DNA from: Rotaria macrura
Lineage: Eukaryota > Rotifera > Eurotatoria > Philodinida > Philodinidae
Length of the DNA stretch: 64,000 bases
Direction of reading: 5' to 3'
Assembly: GCA_900239685.1 (NCBI GenBank)
Contig: OENT01000173.1
Span: 62,001 to 126,000 of the forward strand
The notes under the pieces were generated by a model, which saw only the letters and a program-made list of their open reading frames with translations, ran no database searches and was not told where the DNA came from. This document shows positions 28,201-39,600 of the stretch, piece after piece; positions within the stretch are counted from its first letter, which is position 1; each line of letters opens with the position of its first letter. The translations under genes and the position numbers were made by a program.

Positions 28201-31200
28201 ATCAATAGCAAAGATTTCGAATAAATATCTATTCGTATAACCTTCATCAGTCTCAAGTGAGAAAAAAACTATTCGAAATAACTAGATAACCACTAGCTTT
28301 ACCAGGCTCGAGTGAAGTTACTTGATCATTTAGTCAAATCGAACAGCACCACTCGTTTTTTACAAGAATCTTTTGTGAGCAAGGTGGATTTGTCGTTGGT
28401 CAACTTAGAGGTTGTCATTAGCAATGCTTTTAATTAAGCTAACTGATCTGCTTATGTTTGATTATTTTTGTTTGAAAAAAAAAACAAAATGAAAATTGAT
28501 AAAAATGAATCGGAATTTAAGTTGAGATCTGTGAAAAAAACGTTTATTTTCTATTTTCAAATGATCAAACGAATTTGCATGGGTTTCATTTTTGACACGA
28601 ATATGAAAAGATGCAAGGAACTTCATTGAAACTCTTCTCTCTTCGATATAAACTGTGTTGCTACTGTGTAACATGGTACATTAATAATAAGATTACTCTT
28701 GTATAGAGAATGACTTCGTCGTATACAATACAGTCTATGCTGAACGACTGATGCTGAGTCTCTGATCGTTTCGATTGGTTGTGAGATTAACTATAAAACA
28801 TATAGCTTGTTTTATCATAGTTCTGTATTCAAATATAACTCTTTACTCTCGCATATCCACGAGCGTGAACATCGACAAAATTACTATTCAAAATTTGTCA
28901 AATCAATTGATTCACTGCCATATTTATGATAGTTATCAAGAACTTTATGTGCTATCGATTAATTGATAGCATTATATTCTTTTATTGTTCTGTCCGTAAA
29001 AAAGATGATCTACAAAATGAATAAACTTTTAAAAAAAGTTGTAATAGATTGATGAATAAGAGATGATGAGACATTCAATCAGCACTAGATTGACTATTTA
29101 CCGGATAAAAATGGAGATTAGGTCGACCATGCATATTAGTGACAGATGCGTGCATTTTTTCGAAAAGCGTATCTAAATCACATGAGCTCATAAAACATAT
29201 CTTTTTATATCGTCATATTTTCTCTTTGTTTTGATTTGTATTGCTCAAATAACAACATATAGATACTTCTTTTGTCTAATCATTACCATCGGAATAGAAG
29301 AAAAACGCATAAGTTTGAAGTCGATCAATCGTCTCCTTCTTCCCACCATGAGTGTATTGACCCAATTACACTATACACTTCATCAAAGCAAACTTGGTTA
29401 ACCGATGTATCCATACTGTGAGTATATCGTGTAAATTAACAGTCTGTTTTTTATGTTCTTTTATCGCTGACTCCTCTATAACTGTCTTTGATGGTAAAGG
29501 GTTATAATCAATTAACTTTCTTTGTCATTCATCTATAATTTCAACAAAACATACTGCACACGGAAAAAAAGAAGTCTTGTGTGAGTAGCTATAATCAAAG
29601 ACATACTTGATATCTTTTAAGCATTCAAACCATGATTGAATATTTGTACCCAACCGTTGAAATACATCATTTGGTTCTAAATCCCACAAAACTTGATATT
29701 TAAGCCAACCCTATGATATCAATTAAGTTCATATGTTCTTATCTAAATAATATTGAATAGTTTACTTGAAAATAATTTTCTGCTTCAATAAGTAGTTGTT
29801 CAACAGTGTGATATGCTTCACCAATTGATATTCCACTTTGTTCAGGAAATTTTATAAATAGATCATTATATGTTAGATCTTCTTCTACATCCATTTCAGC
29901 ATTAACCTGAATGTGAACAGTATTTAGTAATAACATATATATTGAAAATCAAATTGATTTACTTGATAACGACTATTTTTAATTCGTTTTTGTGACGTAA
30001 CAACTAAAAAATTAAATGATTTTTTTTTGAAAAAATACAATTTGGAATTATCGTCCGTACTTGATTGACAATCAAAGAATGTATTGAAAAGTTGTTCACG
30101 AGCTGATTCGAATGGTGGAACTAAAACCAACATTTGATTGACAATACGTATTTCAAGAACTATTTTCTATTAAATACACATGAATAGATATGATTATGGA
30201 ACAATCGATTCTTGTTAACTTACTTTTAATCTCATTCGTTTTTTATTTTTCAATTTTCCTTTTTCTTTCTTCACTAATGCCTGTTTCCACAATGAAATAG
30301 CTGTTTGTAATCGATCAAATAATTTCGTTTCGATTTTTCCATCGATTATTTGAATCCATTTCGGAAAATTTGAATAATCATGTAAACAAAATTCATCCAC
30401 TATTTTTTGTGTTTGTTCTAATAATTCAGCAAATATATCGAATTGATATTCACATTCATCTAATGCATCAATACATTGGAACATCAGAGTATCTAAACGA
30501 ATGATTTCTTCGACCTATTCAATGGTAGTAAACAAAAAGTAAAAGTAAAAAGGAATTAAGAAAGAAATTTTTTGTTGAGTACGTTTTCATTGTAACTTGT
30601 AAATGCTTCAATACATCGTTGAACATAGGGCTCTAATTTATACGATTCCCAAGCTAGTTTAGTTCCTTCGATAATTAAATTTTGTATATCTTTTTTCATA
30701 CTACCAACTAAATAATCTTGACCATGATCAGTATTGATCTTTTCAAATGAACGAAAAGAAAAGAAAACGCGAAAAATGTATAAGAAAAAACGCAGCCAGT
30801 GTGAAATCTCTTTCTTATACTTTCGTGTTTGATACTTCATACGCTCGAACACTTTCCAATAAACCGATAGCATATGGATAAATTTGATGAGCTTGATGAG
30901 CTTTATTCACCAATGGTAATGGTACTCGATATCCAAGCCATTTTAAATTTCGTACCTGAGAAAAAAAAACTCAAATTAGGATTCGAAAAAAACTTAGAAT
31001 CTATAGAAAATCCAAATGTGAAACATGAGATCACTGTTATTTCTAAGTACAAGGCAAATCGATTTAAAGAAAATATTTCTTATGAAACGATACAACATTT
31101 TGAATTGTTCATGATTAACTTCAGACTTGACCTGTAGAAGACTCTCGGTTTTACTTCGATAGTCATTTTTCAAGACAAAAGAAGTGAAAAAAATAAGTAA

Positions 31201-34200
31201 ATACTTCTTTCGTGAGCATAATGATTTCCGGCGTAAAATTGACTTTCAATCGAAGTACGGGTCCTTTTGGTGTTCGTACTGATTCAATGCTAAATATAAC
31301 ACCAGTAACACTCATACTTTTTCTTGACACCTATTTTAAAAATCGAAGTCAATCGATAATGAAATGAAACATTGAATTATTAAACACCTTCTCAAGCCAA
31401 TCTTCAAATATGGGCGCTGTATTAAGACGTTGTTTAAAGCTGTCACCTTCAAATTTTAAACGTTGCCCATCGACATGTTTTTCCCAACCAGCTCCAAGAA
31501 CATCTTCCACACGTTTTAAATATCTTACGAGTTGTTTTTCGATTTGTTTTGCCCAAATAATCGAACCAGTTGTAATCGGTATGTCAACCGTAATACGACT
31601 CATTTTCATTGCTTTACTAGCTGAATATTTTGCTTTAAATTTTTCATGTAATTGATCGATATCTATTTTAACACGTTGTATTAATTGTGTTTGATATTCT
31701 CTTATGGCATTTCGTATATGTTGTCGTATAAGTAAATCATGAAAACGTGCAAATATTTGAAACATTTCACTTGCATTACGAGCCTTGGCTAATTGTTCAC
31801 GGAGACGTGCTGTTATACGTCGTTCAACTTTTTCAATACGTTCTTCGTAGATTTTTATTGTATCATTCCATAGCTGTGTACCTTCTGGAGAACATTCGAG
31901 TATATCAATATGTTTTAAACTATCGAAAGCTTCTTGAATTTCCTCAACAGCATTCGAGTCACTTGGATCAACGATCTGAACAATTGTAATTGATGGATCA
32001 ATGATTTTTTGTTGTTGTTGTTGTTGTTGTTTTTGTTGTTTAGATAAAAGACGTTCGATAACAGATCGAAATTGTTCATGTTGACGGCGAAATTGTCTCA
32101 GATGTTCCAATCGACCTTGTAATTTCTTATGTTCGGGTGTTATTTTCCAAGCTTGTTTAAGTTGTTGTGCAGTAACAACATTCTTTTTCGTCATATCTCG
32201 AAGTAGAGTTTGATATTTTTCATATTCTTCATCCTAAATCAATGAATAGTTATCATTTGAGATGATTTTCGAACATGTACACATAACGTATAACTTACCC
32301 AAAGTGAAAATATATCCATGCAATCATTTAAAATTTGATCGAATTTCGTAAATGGAAGTTCAATTAAATGTATTGATGAAAGTATCTAAGAAAAGTAAAA
32401 ACATATTCTTGGTTTTACGGTTTCTTTTTCGAATACAAAATTTGATGTCTACTTTAATCATTTGTGCATTAAGATCACGTGAAATAGCTTCGATTAAACG
32501 TAAAATTCTATTAACTGGATAACGCGTATTTCGAACACGTTTGAGATGATTAAAGATAACTGTTATTGAATTTTTCAATTTCGATAAATCATTTGCCGAT
32601 AAAAGATCATGCATAGGAAAATCTTTCATTAACAAATTATAATTTTTAACTTTATCCAATGCTTCTTTTAAGCCTGTATCAGAATCGAAACTAATCGTTG
32701 CATGAAAGCGTTTGCCAAGTTTCAATGCTTCTAATGTTAACACAACTTCAGGACTACTCATTTGTTCTTGAATTTTATATAATGCCCGTTCAATATTTAG
32801 CCAGAATGTTATTTCTTGCATGGCCGAACCTGTTGATGGATCACGTTCAAGTTTTGTAACCTGACATGCAATAAAAATACAACAAGTGTGCATTCAATAA
32901 AATACATGGAATCTTTTTTACCTTTTGAATTTCTCGTATCCATCGATTTACAGTTGCTTGTAGTTGATTCAAGAAATTTGAATCTTCAACTTTTTCACGA
33001 AATAAATCAACATTGGGTCGTTCATGCTTTTCTTGACATTGTCGAATTGCTTGTGCTATGGATGCATGCGGAATAAGAATAACATCCGGAATATTAACTG
33101 TCTGATTCATTTGTAATAGATTTGCTTCTAATTCATTTAATTTTTCTTCAAGAGCAACAATGGATTTTTCGCGATCTCTATAGAAAATGATTCATTGAAA
33201 AATTGAAATTATTGAATTTTAACCAAACAATATGAAAATAAACCTTTCTTTTTGTTGACGAAGAAAACTTTTCAGATACGGTGTCATTGCTTGTGAAAGA
33301 AATGTTCGAAATATTTCAGCCGGTGCTCGATTAGTAAACGTTGCCAAATGTATTTGTTGAGAAATTTTCTTCTCCATATCGATTATTGGTGTTACTTTTA
33401 TTAATGCCACACTTTTAAAAAATGTTAAATAGTAAACAACAAAGTATTTTTGATTTGTGAATTCAATACTAGAATTCCTTTGTTTTTCATTCAAATCAGA
33501 TAAATTTTAAACGTGAAAGTCACGATAGAAAAATTACATATTCAGCAAAACGATGTCTGTGGTCTCTGGAAAAATAGAATAGCTTTTTTTGCTCGATTAG
33601 GTACTTTTCAAAATGTTGTATTTGTTTCATTTAACGTAATGTAGAAGACTTACTCGTGCTAAATGACGCAAACATGTATGGTTTTAGAATGGATGTATTC
33701 ATATCCTGAAATTGTTTTCTGGACACTTTGCATACCATTTTTCGTTCAAAAAAATGTTTTTCAAGGCTTTCATTCAGATTTCTATTCGTGAACCTTACTA
33801 AAAATCGACCTCCAAGTATGTTTGATTAGCCATCTACATGTTTCTACTACGATAACTACTCCTCATTGTTTTCTTAGTTAAAGTTAGTTTAATACGTAGA
33901 TATGAATTAGAGTTTGCCGATTCTGCTAAAAGGAGCATCCGTATTTTAATACTGAATCTAAAGAGAATGTCCGTCATTTATAATTTCCATAAGATCTACT
34001 ATCGAGTTTTGAGATTGTTGAATTTTTCGTGAATTCAAACTTGATAAGTTCAAAAATTTTCGCAGCCTCTACTTAACTTGTTTCTTTTTGAAAGTTCATC
34101 GAAGATGGTTCTAATTTTGATATTCACCCGAAATCATGCTACTCTTAGCAATACTAATTATTAGCATAGAAAAATAAGAACGCTAAGTGTGAGACTTATT

Positions 34201-34984
34201 TTTATACAATAACACAGGAACAATTGAAGCTGATAGAAACGATATAAAAAGTTCATACTAGTACGTTATCCGATTTGTTTTTGAAAAACGCTCTTTTGTC
34301 TAGATGACAGTTTTCTTCATGACAACTAGGAACTAGAACAAAATTAAGATTCAATAACAGTTATTGAAGTACGAGACATAGTACGAATCGTGTTTTCAAG
34401 AAATAATCAACATCGAACGCTTTCGTCATAAGTTATCTGAATTGAAATGCATTTGCTCATGGTACTTTACCAAAAACAACACTAGAGACGATGTTTGAAT
34501 GTTTTATGAAAAGACGGACGAATCGAACAGTTCTTATTGTTCATAATAATTTTATCAATTACCTAATGCCTTTTTGTGCTGCATATGTTGTTTCTGTTGA
34601 AAATTCAAATTGAATCACATTTGCACTATTGTTGTCAACATCAGTGCCAGTATCTTGTTCTTCATCTAAAGGTATTAGTTGTAGATCGAAGTGTATCTCG
34701 TTCTTTTATTTACCTTTTCCATGTTGAATAATGCGAATAAAAAATACGACACATTGTGGATCACTTAGAAATCTTCGTATTCCATCAGTAGCCGTAGGTT
34801 TATCCTCCAATGCTCGTTTGAAAGCATCGATTTCACTTGTCGAATTTAAATCCGCAGCCAATGGAACTACACGAAGTAAATAAGCAGTGAACTGTTGAAT
34901 TTCAACCGCAGTTGTAACTGCTGGTTGAACTTTAGTAGCCGATATTTGGCTACTGCTATTAGCGTTCGCCTCTTCGGTTAACAT
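9013..34984 (-). CDS. DYNC1H1: Cytoplasmic dynein 1 heavy chain, complete gene
   Basis: Motor subunit of cytoplasmic dynein 1, which carries cargo toward microtubule minus ends and acts in mitosis, organelle positioning and axonal transport. I traced 65 exons whose phases all agree, giving 13,875 coding bases, 4,624 residues and a stop; human is 4,646. The N-terminal stretch after the ATG at 34,984 matches the DYNC1H1 N-terminus (RRFLSDPQ), and the C-terminus ends in the typical FYERGVA block. Order: tail, linker, AAA1 (GPAGTGKTE), AAA2 (GPTSCGKT), AAA3 (GPPGSGKT), AAA4 (GLSGTGKA, unusual), coiled-coil stalk with microtubule-binding domain, AAA5, AAA6, C-terminal domain. Eight introns exceed 500 bp; nearly all the rest are under 100 bp. 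Similarity is to cytoplasmic dynein 1 throughout, not to axonemal or IFT dynein. Exon groups are described in separate entries. Confidence 0.97.
10334..14773 (-). CDS. DYNC1H1: DYNC1H1 exons 47-59: AAA5 and AAA6
   Basis: Residues about 3,526-4,304. Exons: 14589-14773, 13540-13756, 13236-13474, 13006-13171, 12701-12930, 12537-12636, 12296-12477, 12094-12229, 11884-11995, 11640-11824, 11297-11584, 10622-10689, 10334-10563. AAA5 shows [21 protein letters not shown] and [23 protein letters not shown]6 shows [35 protein letters not shown] and YGGRLDN. As in all dyneins these modules lack working ATPase motifs. Exon 53 encodes a short Asn run (12,327-12,341) in a variable loop. Introns of 832 bp (13,757-14,588) and 607 bp (10,690-11,296) interrupt the block. 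Exon 58 uses a GTTCGT donor. Confidence 0.92.
15034..16619 (-). CDS. DYNC1H1: DYNC1H1 exons 43-46: stalk and microtubule-binding domain
   Basis: Residues about 3,158-3,525. Exons: 16374-16619, 16216-16303, 15666-15861, 15034-15607. The first coiled-coil helix (heptad-rich, Gln/Glu/Lys) leads to [19 protein letters not shown]. The microtubule-binding domain follows ([39 protein letters not shown]) and the return helix includes [12 protein letters not shown]. Intron positions fall within the domain but every junction keeps frame. The return helix runs straight into AAA5 in exon 46. Confidence 0.94.
16684..18509 (-). CDS. DYNC1H1: DYNC1H1 exons 38-42: AAA4
   Basis: Residues about 2,808-3,157. 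Exons: 18323-18509, 18062-18253, 17717-18001, 16948-17133, 16684-16881. Walker A reads [10 protein letters not shown]. The Thr that normally follows the P-loop Lys and ligates Mg2+ is Ala (codon 18,116-18,118, about residue 2,916); the human equivalent reads GVSGAGKTTL. Walker B ([20 protein letters not shown]) and HVVFTMNPS are intact, so the domain is otherwise conserved. A 583 bp intron (17,134-17,716) lies between exons 40 and 41. Confidence 0.94.
18574..19698 (-). CDS. DYNC1H1: DYNC1H1 exons 33-37: AAA3
   Basis: Residues about 2,510-2,807. Exons: 19517-19698, 19073-19456, 18844-19009, 18727-18789, 18574-18674. AAA3 is the regulatory ATPase site that gates dynein motility. The P-loop GPPGSGKTM is intact and split by a short intron. 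Walker B is [11 protein letters not shown], followed by [18 protein letters not shown] and VDYPG. Sequence conservation with vertebrates is among the highest in the protein. Exon 36 is only 63 bp (SPREMTRWV). Confidence 0.95.
19758..22579 (-). CDS. DYNC1H1: DYNC1H1 exons 27-32: AAA1 and AAA2
   Basis: Residues about 1,898-2,509. Exons: 22334-22579, 21893-22266, 21570-21831, 20695-20826, 20425-20630, 19758-20372. AAA1 is the main ATPase site: its P-loop GPAGTGKTES is split by the exon 26/27 junction, Walker B reads CFDEFN, and the sensor-I region reads [15 protein letters not shown]2 has GPTSCGKTMAWR, whose Gly codon is split by a 743 bp intron (20,827-21,569), and the Walker B-like [21 protein letters not shown]. 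All residues expected for nucleotide binding at AAA1 are present. Exon 28 must end at a GTGAAT donor (21,892) to match the EQE-I(L/V)IQ junction of the family; the frame reads on for 15 more codons past it. Confidence 0.94.
22706..27777 (-). CDS. DYNC1H1: DYNC1H1 exons 16-26: linker and entry to AAA1
   Basis: Residues about 1,075-1,897. Exons: 27594-27777, 27274-27534, 27103-27201, 26913-27036, 25405-25661, 24959-25330, 24546-24886, 23573-23927, 23123-23305, 22870-23056, 22706-22810. This is the mechanical linker that swings across the AAA ring. Landmarks include [63 protein letters not shown] and [19 protein letters not shown]. The two longest introns of the gene flank this block: 27,778-29,606 (1,829 bp) and 25,662-26,912 (1,251 bp). 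A 618 bp intron splits FPR-FYF. Exon 25 uses a GTTCGT donor. Confidence 0.93.
23483..23506. repeat. TA dinucleotide microsatellite
   Basis: About 12 uninterrupted TA units in the 267 bp intron between dynein exons 23 and 24. Confidence 0.85.
24471..24489. repeat. TG dinucleotide microsatellite
   Basis: About nine TG units inside the 618 bp intron between dynein exons 22 and 23. Confidence 0.85.
29607..34984 (-). CDS. DYNC1H1: DYNC1H1 exons 1-15: tail
   Basis: Residues 1 to about 1,074. Exons: 34714-34984, 34563-34665, 33244-33411, 32922-33177, 32453-32860, 32299-32385, 31388-32233, 31205-31330, 30836-30955, 30583-30738, 30224-30514, 30061-30166, 29963-30003, 29766-29906, 29607-29710. In this family the tail dimerises and binds intermediate and light-intermediate chains. 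Strong landmarks are [27 protein letters not shown] and the [13 protein letters not shown] block. Exon 7 is the largest (846 bp) and carries a glutamine run that replaces a variable loop of the vertebrate protein. Intron 2 (33,412-34,562) is 1,151 bp. The start ATG is chosen because homology begins there; the frame continues upstream without homology. Confidence 0.93.
32009..32036 (-). repeat. CAA-codon (Gln) run inside dynein exon 7
   Basis: TTG trinucleotide repeats on the plus strand read as CAA codons on the coding strand. They give an interrupted polyglutamine stretch ([10 protein letters not shown]) in the tail, where the human protein has a different, poorly conserved loop. A candidate length-polymorphic site. 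Confidence 0.85.
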
Positions 34985-36642
34985 CGATTTGTAAAAGAAA
35001 ATCGTTGCTCCACAAAATTTGCAGTAGAACTGATTATGATCGAAAGAATGGTTTTGTTCTATTATGGCGAAATAGAAGAAAAACGATATTCGAACAGCTG
35101 TAACCAACATAGGAGCATTTTCAATTGATATAAAATGGCAACAGCAGGCTTGTTTTACGAAGTAAACACCATGTATTTGAATGAAAAGGAGAGAAGCTGA
35201 TATTGAATGAAACATGTTTTGATGCTAGAAAGATTCCCTTTTAGAGGATGAGAAGGATAGGAAATTTTCGAGGCCCTTCAATGCAAGTATTGCAATAATG
35301 GATAATTTAAAATTGACTTAGTGCCTGAATCTTAAGCAATTATTTTTTTTCTTTTGAAAAGTTGACAAATTTTTGTCATGATTCTAGTGTTTTTGTTATG
35401 TAAAGAGTGAAACACTGTTCTAGTAAATTGAATGATTCTAATCCAATCAATTGTATCGAATCATACTAAAGATAGTGTACATCACATTGAATTATTTATT
35501 TTTACTTTTGATTGTTTACGACGATGCAACGTCGTAAATTCTTGTTCTAGAGAACTTTAGTTTGAAACACAATTCAAACTGTAAGCATATTTGATTTTAT
35601 CAATCTCATAGATGTTGTGATATTCATGGATAAGAATCTTTATTCTTTTCTTCATATAACAATCACTAGTGTTTGATTGAAGAAACATGAATACTTAAAT
35701 ATTAGCTGTGGGAAGAAAAAATATGCGACTATAAGATTATTTTAAATGTGATAGTATTGTTTCAATAACATTGCTGCGACATTCAGGCTATTCTTAAATA
35801 AGTAGGATTTGAGAACTGAACAATAAAGATTCCGGCTAGCTTGATAATTTAAGAATTTTCATTTGAACGACTATGAATTTAAGTCTATGTGAAATTATCT
35901 CTATCTCAGGAAACCCTATTCATATGTAATTATACGATGAAGTTGAACAACATTTCAATATTTTTCATTTGGTTTATTGTCAATGTTCCATTTAGCCCAT
36001 ATGTTACATATTATGTACTTTCATGAGATGTTATAAAAATTTGAAACATAGACCGAACATTTTTGTATAATTTTCTTTTAGAATTCAAGAGTTTAAATCG
36101 AAATTCTTCTAAAATACTATGTCTAACGCATAAACAACATGCGCGATTTAGATACCTATTTCTTCATTGATTCGCTCGTATTTTATTAAGAATAGACAAA
36201 GACAAGACAAGTGAAAGTTATTTACATGATGTGTGTGCATAGAAAATACGAAGGCCGTATGTATATGTAATATAAATGTACAGAAAAAGAAAAGTATAAT
36301 TAAGTCGTTAAACGATATGGCTAGAACTCGCAACAAAGATTTCAATCTATATTTTCGATCGATTATCTTTTCACTGTTCGTCACATTTGTGTCTTTTTTA
36401 AATGAATACAGCACTGGGCACGAATAAAAACTCTGACACAATCGACTAGATATTTTTCATGCATGAAACCGGAGTCAATAATATACGGGAATACAGTTGC
36501 GATTTCTTCAAATTAGAAAAACAAACGGAAGTCAATCAAAAAACAACGAAACCATTAACAACCTGAGGTCTGAATATGTTAAACGCCCACATATATGTGT
36601 ATATACAATTTTACAATTAAAGAACAAAGAAAATAAATCTGT
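34985..36642. other. Dynein 5' flank / BCAS3 3' flank
   Basis: About 1.66 kb between the dynein start codon and the BCAS3 stop codon, both on the minus strand. It should hold the dynein promoter and the BCAS3 poly(A) site. No coding exon or strong motif was recognised, and no canonical poly(A) hexamer is visible just past the BCAS3 stop. Confidence 0.5.
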
Positions 36643-39600
36643 CTATTCTGATGTATCAGGAAATTGAATCATATGATCCACTGATGGATTTATTTGCAAT
36701 GATCGTAGGACTGTACTACTACACGTTGACGAACTTAACGAATCAGTTGTATCACTATTACCAGCTAAAATAGAATAAAAAAAAATATTCTAAAACTATT
36801 ATTATATATGTTTAATATATTTACGAACCATTTCTAAGTGGTATATCAATAGCAGCATCAGCTAGTTTTTCTAGAAGTTCAATTTCTAAGTCAGATTTTG
36901 TACTATCCAATGAACTTCCATATATACTTAATGATGGAGCGTCCTGAAATAAAAATGAAATCGATTACTTTTTTTCTAAATTCTAATCTCATGAATGCTT
37001 GCCTGAAAACTACCGGAACCAATTTCAATATAAGCTGGAGAAATATCATTATGCAAATTTGGTACATGTACCGGTGTTGATTTCGAACAGTGTACACTAG
37101 AGTTTCTGTATATAATATTTATCGAATTAGGAAACAGTAACATACGGTAAATTGTTCAAATCTGCATCCATAATACTCATTGATGTGTGCGGTGAATCAG
37201 CTGTGAAGACGTTGGAATTCGCATGACAAACACTAACTGTTGCTTCTGAATAATGTTTAAACTGAAATTGTGGACCCATCCATAGACGACGGTGTGGACC
37301 AACATGTGTATTCATTTCAACCTTGAAATAATGATCAATCCTTTCACTATCGTTGCTCGTCAATCACAGTATGGATGTTTTGAAAGGTTGGTAATCAGTG
37401 TGATCATCAAAAATATATCTCAAAGGCAGAATGAAGTATTGCTCTCTTTTCCAGAATCATTCATCAAATATGAAATAATTCATATCGTTTATTCTTGAGC
37501 ACTTAAGAAACATTCGACCGATGAACGGAATAAAACAGGTTGAAAATCGTGTGTTTTATAGAATATTTTAAATAGTTTTTCTTAAGAAAAAATATTTGAA
37601 ACTAATTTGAGGTCTATTATTTTTAATGCAAACTGAATTCAAATCTTAAGAAATATTTTCCAAGTATTGGCATCGAATCTTAGCTATGTCAAGTGATGAT
37701 TACTTGAAATCGAATTTCTAAGATAAAATTTCACAACTATTGAATGTAATCAGGTACGAATGTTTTCTCATGCATCGATTTAGAACAGAAAGACGTGTTC
37801 TATGATGAAGAACTTATTCGATTCTACGATTGGTGTTCAATTAAATTTTCATACATAGTTAGCCAAGAGAAGATTTTCGTTCGAAAACGAGGTAAAATCT
37901 GCACTTTCTATCTCTTTTCATGCTTCAATTGGGGAAGAAAACATTTGTGGCAACTATATTATTGGACAGATCAATGACTTGAACTCGAAATTTTCATTGA
38001 CGACGAACATGCTCATATAATATGTACATAGAAATATTAGAATAATGAACTACAGATCGTTTGATTCAAAACATGTTCTGTGATTAATATTCATCATAAT
38101 CATGTTTGCACCATTAAAATACTAGGGGAAAGCACAGATGCGATACAAGTGATCAAAACGATTTGACATGCGCCCTTACCCCAAGCCATTCCATTTACTA
38201 TACATTCTTTTTTCACTACCTATAGACTTATAGAAACAAAATTAATAGAATGATTCAAAAATATGTACAGAAATCTATTCATCGATTGTCAAAACATTCA
38301 ACATTGCCAATTATTTTTTCAAGATCTATATAGATATTTACTTGACGAAGCCAATCATCTTTTGAATGGACTTTATTTGCAGATGTTGGTCGATGTCCTT
38401 GAGATAGAAATGAATAACCAACAGACATACGCACTTCTGGCCATGTAATTAATCTAAAATAAAACTATTGTGTCTCATGAAAGATAGCATATACATTTAC
38501 TTTTGAAGTTTCCATTCAGCTTTAGGAGTAGCAATAACTGTGAGTGGTGTTTCGGATGTAACACGCGTCCCATGTTTTGTTGTATCTAAAAATATTATTT
38601 TCCATAATAATAATATAAAGAAAAAGTATTCTTTTTTTTTTCTTTGCAACAAATATCTCAAATTAATTTACCAGGTTTTGGCTCAAGAACATATTCAATG
38701 AGACGACCATGCCAGCTGATTACAAATAATGAACCACATGCTCTTGTTGCATGTTCTGGATGATGAATCATATCTTCTGGATTAAAAAAACCTCGTGAAA
38801 TTCCAAAAGCAGCTGCCAAACATAATGAATCAGTATTAAATGGTGTACTAAGACCACTGACTAAACTATCTGTTGTTTGACGGATTAATGTTACAGCTGT
38901 TGAAAATAGACACTCAGTATTCGTTCGTTTTGACCGTGTTGAATTTTGATAGTTGTTATTATGACCATTGATTGCATTGGACGATGAATTCAGTGAAGGA
39001 ATCGATGATGAATTTTTTATTCCATTATCACTTTGGATATTATTTATGTGACGAATTTGTTGTTCTTCAAGACCAGCAGTACGATGATAACGACTTATTT
39101 TATTGACAACATAGGGTTTTGTATGTGTACGAACATTGACAACACCTGAAATGACAGGTAATTATACTTTGGTTGTTTTCTTTTTATTTGCAAAAATAAA
39201 ACGAAAAACGAATGTCTCCAAATAAAAATATCTCATGGAATTGCACGATCTTCCATCTAGTGAGAATATTTTACCTCCGTATGGATTGATTGCATATACA
39301 TGGGTAGTGCCACGTTTTGTTGATATTGCAAGCCATCGACTATCAGTAGTGAATGTCATGTGAGAAACTGAAAAGGAATGTATACAAACATAAATCATAC
39401 CAAATATCAACAGAACCAATAGTAATCATTAGAAAATTGTGAGATTTATATGAAAAAATATCTACAATGAGAATTATAGCTCTCTCTCTCTATATATATA
39501 ACTTATGAAGAGGTGACTCACTATAACATATAAGAACTGAATAATCGTTTGTCACATACACTTATGCCCTTTGTCATATGTAGAATATGTATCGGTTTGT

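Noticed and set aside
30874..31137. Plus-strand frame over dynein exon 9 and the adjacent intron
   Set aside because: It overlaps the conserved [10 protein letters not shown] block read on the minus strand and has no homology of its own.
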